From: Eubacteriales bacterium | GTDB lineage: Bacteria > Bacillota_A > Clostridia > Lachnospirales > Lachnospiraceae | Assembly: GCA_030533315.1 (NCBI GenBank) | Contig: JAUNJL010000054.1 | Coordinates: forward strand, 1 to 16,220 | Length of the DNA stretch: 16,220 bases | Direction: 5' to 3' | Part shown: one piece after another, positions 1 to 7,152 of the stretch | Layout of the letters: every line of letters begins with the position of its first letter | Numbering within the stretch: position 1 is the stretch's first letter | The notes under the pieces: model-generated | Database searches by the model: none | What the model was told of the DNA's origin: nothing | What the model saw: the letters and a program-made list of their open reading frames with translations, nothing else | Position numbers and translations under genes: made by a program

Positions 1-1939
1 GCCTGTTTTTTCCCCGGATATACTGGGGGATAAAGTCCATGGGACCGGGACGGTAAAGGGAAATGCCGGCGATCACGTCCTCCAGGCTCTGGGGCTTCAG
101 CTCCTTCATAAAATTTTTCATGCCGGCACTTTCCAGCTGGAACACTCCGTCCGTGCGGCCCGTCCCAAGGGAGGCCAACACCTTTTTGTCATCGTAGTCG
201 ATCCCTTCCAGATCCAGGGTCACCCCAAAGTCCTCCTCCGCCATCCCAACGGCGTTCTGGATCACCGTCAGGGTGCGAAGGCCCAGAAAGTCCATTTTCA
301 GAAGCCCCAGCTCCTCCAGCGTGGTCATGGTAAACTGGGTGACGATGGTCCCGTCCTGCGCCCGGGAAAGGGGCACGTACTCATCCACCTCCCTCTGGCT
401 GATGACCACCCCCGCCGCATGCATGGAGGTGTGGCGGGGAAGCCCCTCCAGACGCTTTGCGATATCGATCAACCGGCGGATCTCCTCCTGATCCTCGTAG
501 CTTTTCCGCAGCTCCGGATTCATGCTGAGAGCCTTGTCGATGGTGATGTTCAATTCCTGGGGGATCATTTTTGCGATCACGTCCACCTGGGCATAAGGCA
601 TGTCCAGCACCCTCCCCACGTCCCGGATCACACCCCGGGCCGCCAGGGTACCGAAGGTCACGATCTGCACCACGCAGTCCTTTCCATACTTTTCCACCAC
701 GTAGTCAATGACCTCCTGGCGGCGCTCGAAGCAGAAATCCACGTCAATATCCGGCATGGACACCCTCTCCGGGTTGAGGAACCGCTCAAAGAGCAGCTCG
801 TAGCGGAGAGGATCCAACTGGGTGATCCCCAGGGTGTAAGCCACCAGACTTCCCGCCGCAGATCCCCGCCCGGGCCCCACCATGATGTGGTGATCCCTGG
901 CGTACTTGATGAAATCCCAGACGATGAGAAAGTAATCCACATAGCCCATGCTTTTGATGGTGTTCAGCTCATAGTCCAGACGCTCCCTCAGCTCCTGGGT
1001 GACGGCCGCATAGTTTCTCTCCAGCCCCTCCAGGCACAGCTTGTTCAGGTATTCCCAGGCGGAATAGCCCTGGGGCACGTCGTAGCGGGGCAGCTTGGTT
1101 TTTCCAAACTCAATTTCCACATGGCAGCGCTGGGCGATCCTTTGGGTATTCTCCAGCGCCTCCCTTGCATATGGAAAAAGCTCCGCCATCTCTTCCTCGG
1201 ATTTCACATAATACTGGCCGCCCTCGTAGCGCATACGGTCCGTATCCGTCAGCTTTTTCCCCGTCTGAAGGCAGAGCAGGATATCATGGGGACCGGCGTC
1301 CTGCGCATAGGTGTAATGAACGTCATTGGTGGCCACCAGCTCAATGCCCGTCTCCTGGTGAAGACGCATCAGCTGTTGGTTCACTAGCTGCTGCTCCGAG
1401 ATCCCATGATCCTGGAGCTCCAAAAAGAAGTTCCCTTTTCCAAAAATCTCCTGGTAACGCAGGGCCGCCTTTTTTGCGTCCTCGTACATTCCCCGCAGCA
1501 GCCACCTGGATACCTCGCCCGCCAGGCAGGCACTCAAAGCGATGATGCCCTGGTGATACTGGCGAAGGAGCTCCAGATCCACCCTGGGCTTATAATAAAA
1601 GCCCTCCACAAAGCCCTTGGAGACGATCTTCATCAGGTTCTGGTAGCCTTGATCGTTCTCCGCCAGCAGCACCAGATGGTAATACCGGTCTTCGCCGCTG
1701 CCGATCTCCCTGTCAAAACGGGAGCCGGGCGCCACGTACACCTCGCAGCCCAGAATGGGATTGATCCCCGCAGCCACCGCCTCCCGGTAAAAATCGATGA
1801 CCCCATACATCACCCCATGGTCCGTAATGGCAGCGCTGTCCATGCCAAGCTCCTTGACCCTGGCCACATATTCCCTGATCTTATTAGAACCATCCAGCAG
1901 ACTATACTCTGTATGAACATGAAGATGAGCAAACGACAT
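1..1939 (-). CDS. dnaE: DNA polymerase III subunit alpha, N-terminal ~646 residues (runs off left edge)
   Basis: Replicative or repair DNA polymerase catalytic subunit of the DnaE type. I translated the minus strand: the protein begins MSFAHLHVHTEYSLLDG, the PHP-domain signature of bacterial PolIII alpha. It continues through GPGRGSAAGS and the palm motif PDIDVDF near residues 396-402, where D399 and D401 should be the first two metal-binding aspartates. KMDFLGL near 548-554 should supply the third, D550. These positions fall within a few residues of E. coli D401, D403 and D555. The exonuclease-inserted architecture of PolC is not seen. The C-terminal half (rest of fingers, beta-binding, OB-fold) lies beyond base 1, so this is a window edge, not a truncation. 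The start is fixed by AAGGAGGAAAT directly before the ATG. It is the last visible gene of a carboxypeptidase-cvfB-dnaE operon, separated from cvfB only by a 51-bp tandem repeat. Confidence 0.97.
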   Translation of the reverse strand, partial: MSFAHLHVHTEYSLLDGSNKIREYVARVKELGMDSAAITDHGVMYGVIDFYREAVAAGINPILGCEVYVAPGSRFDREIGSGEDRYYHLVLLAENDQGYQNLMKIVSKGFVEGFYYKPRVDLELLRQYHQGIIALSACLAGEVSRWLLRGMYEDAKKAALRYQEIFGKGNFFLELQDHGISEQQLVNQQLMRLHQETGIELVATNDVHYTYAQDAGPHDILLCLQTGKKLTDTDRMRYEGGQYYVKSEEEMAELFPYAREALENTQRIAQRCHVEIEFGKTKLPRYDVPQGYSAWEYLNKLCLEGLERNYAAVTQELRERLDYELNTIKSMGYVDYFLIVWDFIKYARDHHIMVGPGRGSAAGSLVAYTLGITQLDPLRYELLFERFLNPERVSMPDIDVDFCFERRQEVIDYVVEKYGKDCVVQIVTFGTLAARGVIRDVGRVLDMPYAQVDVIAKMIPQELNITIDKALSMNPELRKSYEDQEEIRRLIDIAKRLEGLPRHTSMHAAGVVISQREVDEYVPLSRAQDGTIVTQFTMTTLEELGLLKMDFLGLRTLTVIQNAVGMAEEDFGVTLDLEGIDYDDKKVLASLGTGRTDGVFQLESAGMKNFMKELKPQSLEDVIAGISLYRPGPMDFIPQYIRGKNR

Positions 1940-1940
1940 A

Positions 1941-2058
1941 TTTCCTCCTTATTGCCCATTGTTTCTGGGCATCATGGTACACCCTTGGGTGTTTCCTCCT
2001 TATCGCCCACTGTTTTTGGGCATCATGGTACACCTTTAGGTGTTTCCTCCTTATCGCC
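1941..2058 (-). repeat. 51-bp tandem repeat carrying SD, hairpins and a mini-ORF between cvfB and dnaE
   Basis: Two full 51-bp units plus a partial third fill the whole cvfB-dnaE spacer; unit starts on the plus strand are 1941, 1992 and 2043. On the coding (minus) strand each unit has GATAAGGAGGAAA (Shine-Dalgarno), a small hairpin CACC(T/C)AA(A/G)GGTG, the sequence TACCATGATGCCC, and a second stem GCCCA...TGGGC. Each unit encodes an 8-codon ORF (MMPKNSGR and MMPRNNGQ) whose TAA overlaps the next AAGGAGG. The last SD serves dnaE. The four internal differences between the two units fall at paired positions: T-A becomes C-G in hairpin 1, and A/G becomes G/A flanking the loop of hairpin 2. I cannot match it to a named family. 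Confidence 0.93.
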
Positions 2059-2898
2059 TTACACCATATAAATTTTCTTATCCTTCAGCTGGATCTTTCC
2101 TTCCTTGAGGAGACGTCCCACGGCCCTCTTGAAGGCATTCTTGCTAAGGCCGAACTCCCGCTTGATCACCTCCGGAGATGCCTTGTCATCAAAGGGAAGA
2201 ACCCCTGCAAACTCCTGGATGACCTGAAGCACCATCTGAGCGTCCTCATCCATCTGGAGATAAGCCTTCTGACGGTCCGTCACATTCAGCTTTCCGTCCT
2301 CCTTGACCTCCGTCACTCTCAGGTCCAGAACTTCCCCGGGACGGTATCTGCCTGCTGCCTCCCTGGCAGGGATCAGGGCCGAATACCGGTCGTCCACCGC
2401 CACGAACACTCCGAAGTTCCGGCTGATCTCATACACCCGCCCCCTTACCGTATCTCCCACCACATAGGGAGGTCTGGTGGACAGATAGTGATACAGCTTC
2501 ATGGTGGCACAGAGACGGCTGCTCTTATCCACATAGAGGGCTACCAGATATTCCTGCCCCTCCACGATCCTGGTGGTCTGCTCATGGTAGGGCAAAAGAA
2601 GATCCTTCTCCAGCCCCCAATCCAGGAATGCGCCGATCCGGGTCACCTGGGAGGCCTTCAATAAGGCGATCTCCCCCACCTGGAGCATGGGCTCCCTCGT
2701 GGTGGCAATGAGACGATCCTTGGAGTCCTTGTAGAGAAAGACCGTCAAGGCGTCCCCCTGCTTCACCCCCTCCGGCACCTGCTTGATGGGAAGGAGCACC
2801 CGATCCTGGGGAGGCGCATTCTTATCCTCCGCAAGATAAACTCCAAAATCCACGGTCTTAACCACGGTAAGTGTCTGTTTTTTTCCTAATTCGATCAT
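2059..2898 (-). CDS. cvfB: S1-domain RNA-binding protein, CvfB/YitL family
   Basis: A 279-residue cytoplasmic protein, the usual size of the CvfB family (S. aureus CvfB, B. subtilis YitL). It has S1-like beta-barrel modules at roughly residues 4-65, 70-135 and 145-210 (for example VGDTVRGRVYEISRNFGVFV) and a C-terminal winged helix near 220-279 (SPEVIKREFGLSKNAFKRAV, then GKIQLKDKKIYMV). Family members bind RNA and affect expression of virulence or stress genes post-transcriptionally; the exact target here is unknown. The start is supported by AAAGGAG seven bases before ATG. It lies 55 bases after the carboxypeptidase gene and its TAA is immediately followed by the SD-bearing repeat before dnaE, so co-transcription of all three is likely. 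The symbol is by family resemblance only. Confidence 0.9.
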   Translation of the reverse strand: MIELGKKQTLTVVKTVDFGVYLAEDKNAPPQDRVLLPIKQVPEGVKQGDALTVFLYKDSKDRLIATTREPMLQVGEIALLKASQVTRIGAFLDWGLEKDLLLPYHEQTTRIVEGQEYLVALYVDKSSRLCATMKLYHYLSTRPPYVVGDTVRGRVYEISRNFGVFVAVDDRYSALIPAREAAGRYRPGEVLDLRVTEVKEDGKLNVTDRQKAYLQMDEDAQMVLQVIQEFAGVLPFDDKASPEVIKREFGLSKNAFKRAVGRLLKEGKIQLKDKKIYMV

Positions 2899-2953
2899 AA
2901 CTTCTCCTTTATCCTTACTTCTTTACTTTTTCTCCTGTGCAGCTTCCAGAGGC

Positions 2954-4216
2954 TCACGCCAGCTGGTAGGCATAGCCCAAAAGCTGGCGGGAATCCTCCC
3001 AGCGGCTTGAGCTGGATTCTCCTCCCAGAACCGCCGATATGTAGGTCTTTCCATTTTTTCCAATCACCGTACCGACAAAGCAATGTCCTGCCTTCTCCGT
3101 CATTCCCGTCTTCATCCCCACCACTCCGGGGGCATCCCCCAAAAGACGGTTCGTGGTGCCAAAGCTGTACCGGTTGCCCTCAAAGCTTTTGATGGTATAT
3201 CTCCCTGTCCCCACAATCCGGCGTATCATGGGCTTTTTCCAGGCACAGCAGGCGATCCTGGCAAGATCCCTTACCGTAGTATAATGATCCAGCCCGGCGT
3301 CCAGGCCGTTCGGGGTCACAAAATGCGTATTTTTACAGCCCAGCTCGGCCGCCCTCTCGTTCATATCCGCCGCAAACGCTTCCACCGTCCCGCCGATGTG
3401 CTCGGCAATGGCCACCGCCGTGTCGTTGTGGGAGGGGATCAGCAGGGAGTACAGCAGATCCTTCATGTAAAAGGTCTCCCCCTCCTGAAGGTACAGCTTC
3501 GTGGGCTCCTGGCTGGCCGCATTTTTCGAGGCGGTCACCTCGTCCCTCAGACTGCTGCACTCCAGCGCCAAAATAGCCGTCATCAGCTTCGTCGTACTGG
3601 CATTGGCATGGCGCAGGTCCGGGTTCTTAGAGTAGAGCACCCTTCCTGTGTCCGCCTCCACCAAAATGGCGCAGCTGCTGGAAACGAAAAGCCCCGGCCC
3701 GCTTCCGGTCATCCTCCCCCTTTCGTCAAAATAGCAGTTGACGCCGGAAATTCTCTTCCTGCCTGTGACCAGCCGTCCTTTTTTATCAAAGTAATAGGAA
3801 TGCCTGTTATGTACCCAGCCCTGGGCCCTCTGTCCGTTTCCCTTGAGATAGTAGGTCCGCTTTCCATTTACGGAAACCCAGGCTTTTTTGTACATATAGC
3901 CTTCCGTCTTTTTGCCAAAATAATACCATGCGCCGTCCAGCTTCTGCCAGCCGTACTGACGCACGCCCTCCTCCGAGAAATAGTAAGTCTTTCCCTGGAT
4001 GGAAAGGAGACAGTCCTTTGCGGCCTCGCCCTCCTGATCATAATAAAACCACCGGGAACCCCTTTTCACAAACTCTCCTCCGGAAACCCTCTGGATATCC
4101 TTTGGGGAGGGAGATGCCCAAACAGCTGAGCAAAGCCCAACGACGGCCAAAAGCACCATCAGCAGCACAGCCGGCCATCTCCTTCTCAACCCCCATCTGC
4201 GTATTCTGTCCCTCAT
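2954..4216 (-). CDS. Secreted D-alanyl-D-alanine carboxypeptidase (peptidase S11) with N-terminal cell-wall-binding repeats
   Basis: A low-molecular-weight penicillin-binding protein that should trim the terminal D-Ala of peptidoglycan stem peptides outside the membrane. Residues 1-35 form a signal or anchor segment (arginine-rich start, then hydrophobic AVLLMVLLAVVGL, then AVWAS). Residues about 55-170 hold short aromatic repeats of the choline/cell-wall-binding type (SRWFYYDQEG, GKTYYFSEEG, GAWYYFGKK, KRTYYLKGNG, HSYYFDKKG). The S11 catalytic domain follows, with SxxK at S207-K210, the SxN motif S262-H263-N264 and KTG at 369-371, so all three active-site motifs are intact. It lacks an obvious C-terminal amphipathic membrane anchor; the repeats may replace it. 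AAGGAGG lies ten bases before the ATG. It is the first gene of the operon with cvfB and dnaE and has its own promoter at 4301-4329. Confidence 0.93.
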   Translation of the reverse strand: MRDRIRRWGLRRRWPAVLLMVLLAVVGLCSAVWASPSPKDIQRVSGGEFVKRGSRWFYYDQEGEAAKDCLLSIQGKTYYFSEEGVRQYGWQKLDGAWYYFGKKTEGYMYKKAWVSVNGKRTYYLKGNGQRAQGWVHNRHSYYFDKKGRLVTGRKRISGVNCYFDERGRMTGSGPGLFVSSSCAILVEADTGRVLYSKNPDLRHANASTTKLMTAILALECSSLRDEVTASKNAASQEPTKLYLQEGETFYMKDLLYSLLIPSHNDTAVAIAEHIGGTVEAFAADMNERAAELGCKNTHFVTPNGLDAGLDHYTTVRDLARIACCAWKKPMIRRIVGTGRYTIKSFEGNRYSFGTTNRLLGDAPGVVGMKTGMTEKAGHCFVGTVIGKNGKTYISAVLGGESSSSRWEDSRQLLGYAYQLA

Positions 4217-4300
4217 TCCTTCTTTTCCTCCTTTTCATACGTGTACCTCACAGCCCTCCATCCGGGGGCTCTTCTCCTTCCCTGTTTCTTCCATTCATCC

Positions 4301-4329
4301 ATTATAGCGGAAAATCCCCTGTAAAACAA
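4301..4329 (-). promoter_or_regulatory. Sigma-A-type promoter of the carboxypeptidase-cvfB-dnaE operon
   Basis: On the minus strand TTGTTT (4324-4329), a 17-bp spacer, then TATAAT (4301-4306), giving a leader of about 78 bases. The -35 hexamer lies in the T-rich tail of the upstream transport operon's terminator, so terminator and promoter share bases. Confidence 0.7.
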
Positions 4330-4372
4330 GTGCGCCTCCCCCGGAACGTCATCTGCCGGAGAAGGCGCACTT
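4321..4372 (-). terminator. Intrinsic terminator of the amino-acid ABC transporter operon
   Basis: Arms AAGTGCGCCT (4328-4337) and AGGCGCACTT (4363-4372) pair over 10 bp, with further G-C pairing inside (CCCCCGG against CCGGAGA, two mismatches). On the minus strand the stem runs into TTGTTTTAC. The T-run is short and interrupted, so efficiency is uncertain. Confidence 0.65.
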
Positions 4373-4374
4373 AA

Positions 4375-4454
4375 GCATTCAGACAGGTCTGTGCGCTGAT
4401 GCGCAGACCACAAGAGAATAATACGGCGGACAAAGATCCCATGGCTGCACGGCC
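4375..4454. repeat. Dispersed intergenic element, copy A
   Basis: About 80 bases that align without large gaps to 14228-14309. The shared core reads roughly cag-cag-tctgtgc, then gacc-caagaga, then gatcccat. By eye identity is about two thirds. In this copy GGTCT...GCGC/GCGC...AGACC (about 4386-4409) can fold into a hairpin. It lies between the ABC ATPase stop codon and its terminator. The family is not recognised. Confidence 0.55.
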
Positions 4455-4477
4455 AGGGAACCATCCGGCCCGCAGGG

Positions 4478-4495
4478 GCGGGGCTGCGGCCCCGC
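4478..4495 (-). other. GC-rich hairpin abutting the ABC ATPase stop codon
   Basis: GCGGGGC (4478-4484), loop TGCG, GCCCCGC (4489-4495): a perfect 7-bp stem starting at the base after the TAA. No T-run follows on either strand. It may protect the 3' end of the coding region or aid Rho-type termination; no function can be assigned from sequence. Confidence 0.55.
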
Positions 4496-5236
4496 TTATG
4501 AGTTTCGGAATCTGCTGAGAAACTCCCTGGTGGCGGGATCCTGGGGGTCCGCAAAAAGAGCCTTGGGCTCATTTTCCTCCACGATCACCCCGTTGGCCAT
4601 GAAAATGACGTGCTTGGACACATCCCGGGCAAAGGCCATCTCGTGGGTCACGATGATCATGGTCAGACCCTCCTTTGCCAAATTCCTCATAACCTCCAGC
4701 ACCTCCCCCACCATCTGGGGATCCAATGCGGAGGTAGGCTCGTCAAACAGCAGGATCTCCGGCTCCATGGCCAGAGCCCTGGCAATGGCGACCCTCTGCT
4801 TCTGGCCGCCGGAAAGCTGCTTCGGCTTGGCGTTGATGTAAGGCGCCATGCCTACCTTTTCCAGATAGTACATCGCCTTTTTCTTCGCCTCCTCCGGACT
4901 CTTTTTCAGAACCTTCTCCTGACCCACCGTACAGTTCTTCAGGGCCGTCATGTTGCTGAAGAGATTGAAGTTCTGGAACACCATCCCCACCTTGGAACGG
5001 TACTCCGGAACATTGACCTTCCGGTCCGTGATATCCTTCCCGTGGTAGTTGATCTCACCGGAGGACGGGGTTTCCAGCATGTTCAGACAGCGGAGCAGAG
5101 TGGACTTTCCAGATCCGGAGGGGCCGATGATACAGGTCACGTCCCCCGGGCTTACGGAAAAATCGATATCCCTCAGGACCACGTTGGTGCCGAAAGTCTT
5201 GCCAAGATGGTTCACTTCCAGAATCTTTTCACTCAT
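4496..5236 (-). CDS. Polar amino-acid ABC transporter, ATP-binding protein
   Basis: ATPase of a PAAT-type importer (GlnQ/HisP family), energising uptake at the inner face of the membrane. Numbered from the ATG at 5236 (246 residues), Walker A GPSGSGKST is at 38-46, the Q-loop at VGMVFQNFNLF, the ABC signature LSGGQKQR at 141-148, Walker B ILLFDEPTSALDP from 161, and the H-loop in IIVTHEMAFA. All motifs are complete and the length is normal. An in-frame GTG at 5242 overlapping the permease TGA is an alternative start; I prefer the ATG because MSEKILEV matches usual family N-termini. It is the last gene of the binding-protein, permease, ATPase operon and is translationally coupled to the permease. 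Confidence 0.95.
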   Translation of the reverse strand: MSEKILEVNHLGKTFGTNVVLRDIDFSVSPGDVTCIIGPSGSGKSTLLRCLNMLETPSSGEINYHGKDITDRKVNVPEYRSKVGMVFQNFNLFSNMTALKNCTVGQEKVLKKSPEEAKKKAMYYLEKVGMAPYINAKPKQLSGGQKQRVAIARALAMEPEILLFDEPTSALDPQMVGEVLEVMRNLAKEGLTMIIVTHEMAFARDVSKHVIFMANGVIVEENEPKALFADPQDPATREFLSRFRNS

Positions 5237-5238
5237 GA

Positions 5239-6027
5239 TCACTTGTCCCCCTTCTTGCTGTAGGAATACATCCCGCTTGTGTGAGCCAGGGTATCCGTGG
5301 TGGCCAGGTCGTAATTATCCGGGCCGTCCATCTTCCGCTCCAGAAGACGAAGGAGACGGGAACAGGTGAAGGTCAGGATAAAATAGATCACCATGGCTAT
5401 GGTAAAGGATTCAAAATAAGTATAGTAGGCTCCCGCCACCCCCTTCGTGGTATAAAACAGCTCCACGATACCGATGATGGACAACACGCAGGTGTCCTTG
5501 ATGTTGATGATCAGATTGTTTCCGATCTGAGGCATGATGTTCCGCAGGGCCTGGGGCAGGATCACGTTGGTCATGGTCTGCACATGGGTCATGCCGATGG
5601 CCTTCGCCGCCTCGGTCTGCCCCGCATCCACGGAGAGGATGCCGCCCCGAACCGTCTCCGCCATGTAGGCGCCGGTGTTGATGGACACGATGAAAAATGC
5701 GGCAAACCACATGGACATGTTGATCTCGAAAAGATAGGAGCTTCCAAAATAGATAAACATGGCCTGGGCCATCATGGGTGTCCCCCGGAAAATCTCCACG
5801 TAACAGCCCATGATAAATTTCAGGATCCCCACCAGGATGCGCTTCAGGGGCGAATCCTTTTTTTTTGCGGGAATGGTCTGTATGATACCGACGGCAAAAC
5901 CGATGACGCACCCGAGAAAGGTTCCCACCACCGCAATGATCATGGTGTTCCCGGCACCCTGGAGAAAGGATGCGCCGTATTTCTCAAGAAGATATCCGAT
6001 CCTGCCAAAAAAACTCTCAGGAAGCAT
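5239..6027 (-). CDS. Polar amino-acid ABC transporter, permease
   Basis: Integral membrane subunit of the HisM/GlnP type, 262 residues. Hydrophobic segments are visible near residues 22-48 (GNTMIIAVVGTFLGCVIGFA), 65-80, 92-125, 165-190 and 200-225. The family signature YVEIFRGTPMMAQ is present, as is the cytoplasmic EAA loop EAAKAIGMTHVQTMTNVILPQA, which contacts the ATPase. It starts 18 bases after the binding-protein stop with a strong purine-rich SD (AAGGAGGGGAGGAG). Its TGA overlaps or nearly overlaps the ATPase start. Only one permease gene is present, so the channel should be a homodimer. Substrate cannot be deduced. Confidence 0.94.
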   Translation of the reverse strand: MLPESFFGRIGYLLEKYGASFLQGAGNTMIIAVVGTFLGCVIGFAVGIIQTIPAKKKDSPLKRILVGILKFIMGCYVEIFRGTPMMAQAMFIYFGSSYLFEINMSMWFAAFFIVSINTGAYMAETVRGGILSVDAGQTEAAKAIGMTHVQTMTNVILPQALRNIMPQIGNNLIINIKDTCVLSIIGIVELFYTTKGVAGAYYTYFESFTIAMVIYFILTFTCSRLLRLLERKMDGPDNYDLATTDTLAHTSGMYSYSKKGDK

Positions 6028-6044
6028 AGATGCTCCTCCCCTCC

Positions 6045-6899
6045 TTACTCAGACAGAGGCTGAACAGAAATGGCTTCATCCATCATTTCTGTAAAGTCCT
6101 CCACCGTCATCTCCTCAAGCACGCTGTTGATGGCCTCCTGAAGCTCCGTGTTGCCCTTCTGCAGGGAAACGCCGATGTTGATGTCTTCATCGGAAACCTC
6201 AAATTCCCCGTCCGTCCCGGAAAAATCCAGAAGAGCCAGATCCGGGTACGCCACGCAGGCAGCCATGCCGGTGGGCATGTCGGTCACCACGGCGTCACAC
6301 TTTCCGGACTCCAGGGCGACCAGCATGGCCGGTGCGCTCTCCTGTGCCGGAAGAATCTTTGCATCCGGGATCTGGGGCAGGCAGGAATCGTACCAGATGG
6401 TATTCTGCTGGGAGGTACAGGTCACACCCTTTAAGTCCTCCACGCTCTTTGCCTTCGCATAATCTCCCTCGCCTTTTACCAATGTCACGATAGACGCATA
6501 ATAATAGGGCTCGGTAAAGTCCACCATCTCCTGGCGCTCCTTCGTGATGGACTGGCCTGCGATCACACAGTCCACCTTACCGGACTGGACGGCGGGAACA
6601 AGAGAATCCCAGTCAAGCTTTACGATCTCCAGGTCATAGCCAAGCTCCTCACAGATGTGCTTTGCCATCATCACGTCATAGCCGTAGGCATAATCCGAGC
6701 TTCCGGAAATGGGAACCGCACCGTTGGAATCGTCAGGCTGGGTCCAGTTGTAGGGCGCATAGCTGCACTCCATAGCCACCTTCAGAGTCTTTGCTTCCTC
6801 CGCCCGAACCATGGTCAGGCCCGCACCCGGCAGCGCCGCTGCGGCAACGGCTGTGGTCATCATGGCGCTTGTGATCCTTCTCCATACATTGTTTCTCAT
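6045..6899 (-). CDS. Polar amino-acid ABC transporter, substrate-binding protein
   Basis: Type-II periplasmic-binding-like protein (SBP_bac_3 family), 284 residues. The signal peptide has positive MRNNVWRR, a hydrophobic AAVAAAALPGAG-like core and a probable AxA cut (VRA before EEA). The mature protein begins LKVAMECSYAPYNW and has the family features YGYDVMMAKHICEELGY, SGKVDCVIAGQSITKERQ and VDFTEPYYYAS. No cysteine occurs in the signal region, so there is no lipobox, unlike most Gram-positive binding proteins; how it stays at the cell surface is unclear. The start is supported by AAAGGAGGAAACGAAA before ATG. First gene of the operon. The ligand is probably a polar or charged amino acid, but nothing here identifies which. 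Confidence 0.94.
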   Translation of the reverse strand: MRNNVWRRITSAMMTTAVAAAALPGAGLTMVRAEEAKTLKVAMECSYAPYNWTQPDDSNGAVPISGSSDYAYGYDVMMAKHICEELGYDLEIVKLDWDSLVPAVQSGKVDCVIAGQSITKERQEMVDFTEPYYYASIVTLVKGEGDYAKAKSVEDLKGVTCTSQQNTIWYDSCLPQIPDAKILPAQESAPAMLVALESGKCDAVVTDMPTGMAACVAYPDLALLDFSGTDGEFEVSDEDINIGVSLQKGNTELQEAINSVLEEMTVEDFTEMMDEAISVQPLSE

Positions 6900-6939
6900 T
6901 TTCGTTTCCTCCTTTTATTTTTCCTTTTTCAGCGTGAGC

Positions 6940-6989
6940 AAAAAAAAGGCAATGGCGTCCACCCCTTTAACCTGCTAATGCGCCATTGC
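6940..6989 (-). terminator. Terminator-like hairpin in the 5' leader of the ABC transporter operon
   Basis: On the minus strand GCAATGGCG (6981-6989) pairs perfectly with CGCCATTGC (6949-6957) across a 23-base loop, and eight Ts follow after one C (6940-6947). This is the shape of an intrinsic terminator, but it lies between the operon promoter (7000-7028) and the binding-protein start. The predicted transcription start is only about four bases before the stem. It may be an attenuator or may end a very short RNA. No known riboswitch consensus was recognised in it. Confidence 0.7.
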
Positions 6990-6999
6990 GATATGCCCT

Positions 7000-7028
7000 A
7001 TCATAACCCCTAAGCCTTATAAAGTCAA
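7000..7028 (-). promoter_or_regulatory. Promoter of the amino-acid ABC transporter operon
   Basis: TTGACT (7023-7028), 17-bp spacer, TATGAT (7000-7005) on the minus strand, close to the sigma-A consensus. The predicted start near 6993 leaves a leader of about 94 bases containing the terminator-like hairpin. Confidence 0.8.
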
Positions 7029-7043
7029 GAAAAATCCGCATAT

Positions 7044-7079
7044 TTCACCTTTTTTATGCACTAAATCTTCGCCTTTTTT
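7044..7079 (-). repeat. Direct repeats with A-tracts upstream of the transporter promoter
   Basis: TTCACCTTTTTT (7044-7055) and TTCGCCTTTTTT (7068-7079), i.e. AAAAAAGGYGAA twice on the minus strand, 24 bp apart, 16-51 bp upstream of the -35. They could be UP-element-like A-tracts or regulator sites. Confidence 0.5.
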
Positions 7080-7105
7080 CGTGACAATGTCTGCCAGCCC
7101 AAACA

Positions 7106-7129
7106 GGCCAGCGCACCGCTGCGCTGGCC
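7106..7129 (-). terminator. Strong hairpin after the SPFH / ribbon-helix-helix operon
   Basis: GGCCAGCGCA (7106-7115), loop CCGC, TGCGCTGGCC (7120-7129): a perfect 10-bp GC-rich stem 24 bases after the small regulator's stop. On the minus strand only TGTTTGGG follows, so it is a weak intrinsic terminator at best. Confidence 0.5.
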
Positions 7130-7152
7130 ATAGGGATCCTGCTCCCTTCTTT

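Noticed and set aside
419..1387. Long plus-strand open frame opposite dnaE
   Set aside because: It lacks a ribosome binding site and its histidine-rich, low-complexity translation mirrors the well-supported dnaE reading frame.
1941..2058. CRISPR array
   Set aside because: The repeats are contiguous 51-bp tandem units without distinct spacers and no cas genes are nearby.
4213..4572. 119-codon minus-strand frame across the ABC terminator and the start of the carboxypeptidase gene
   Set aside because: It runs through the terminator and promoter and overlaps two real genes out of frame.
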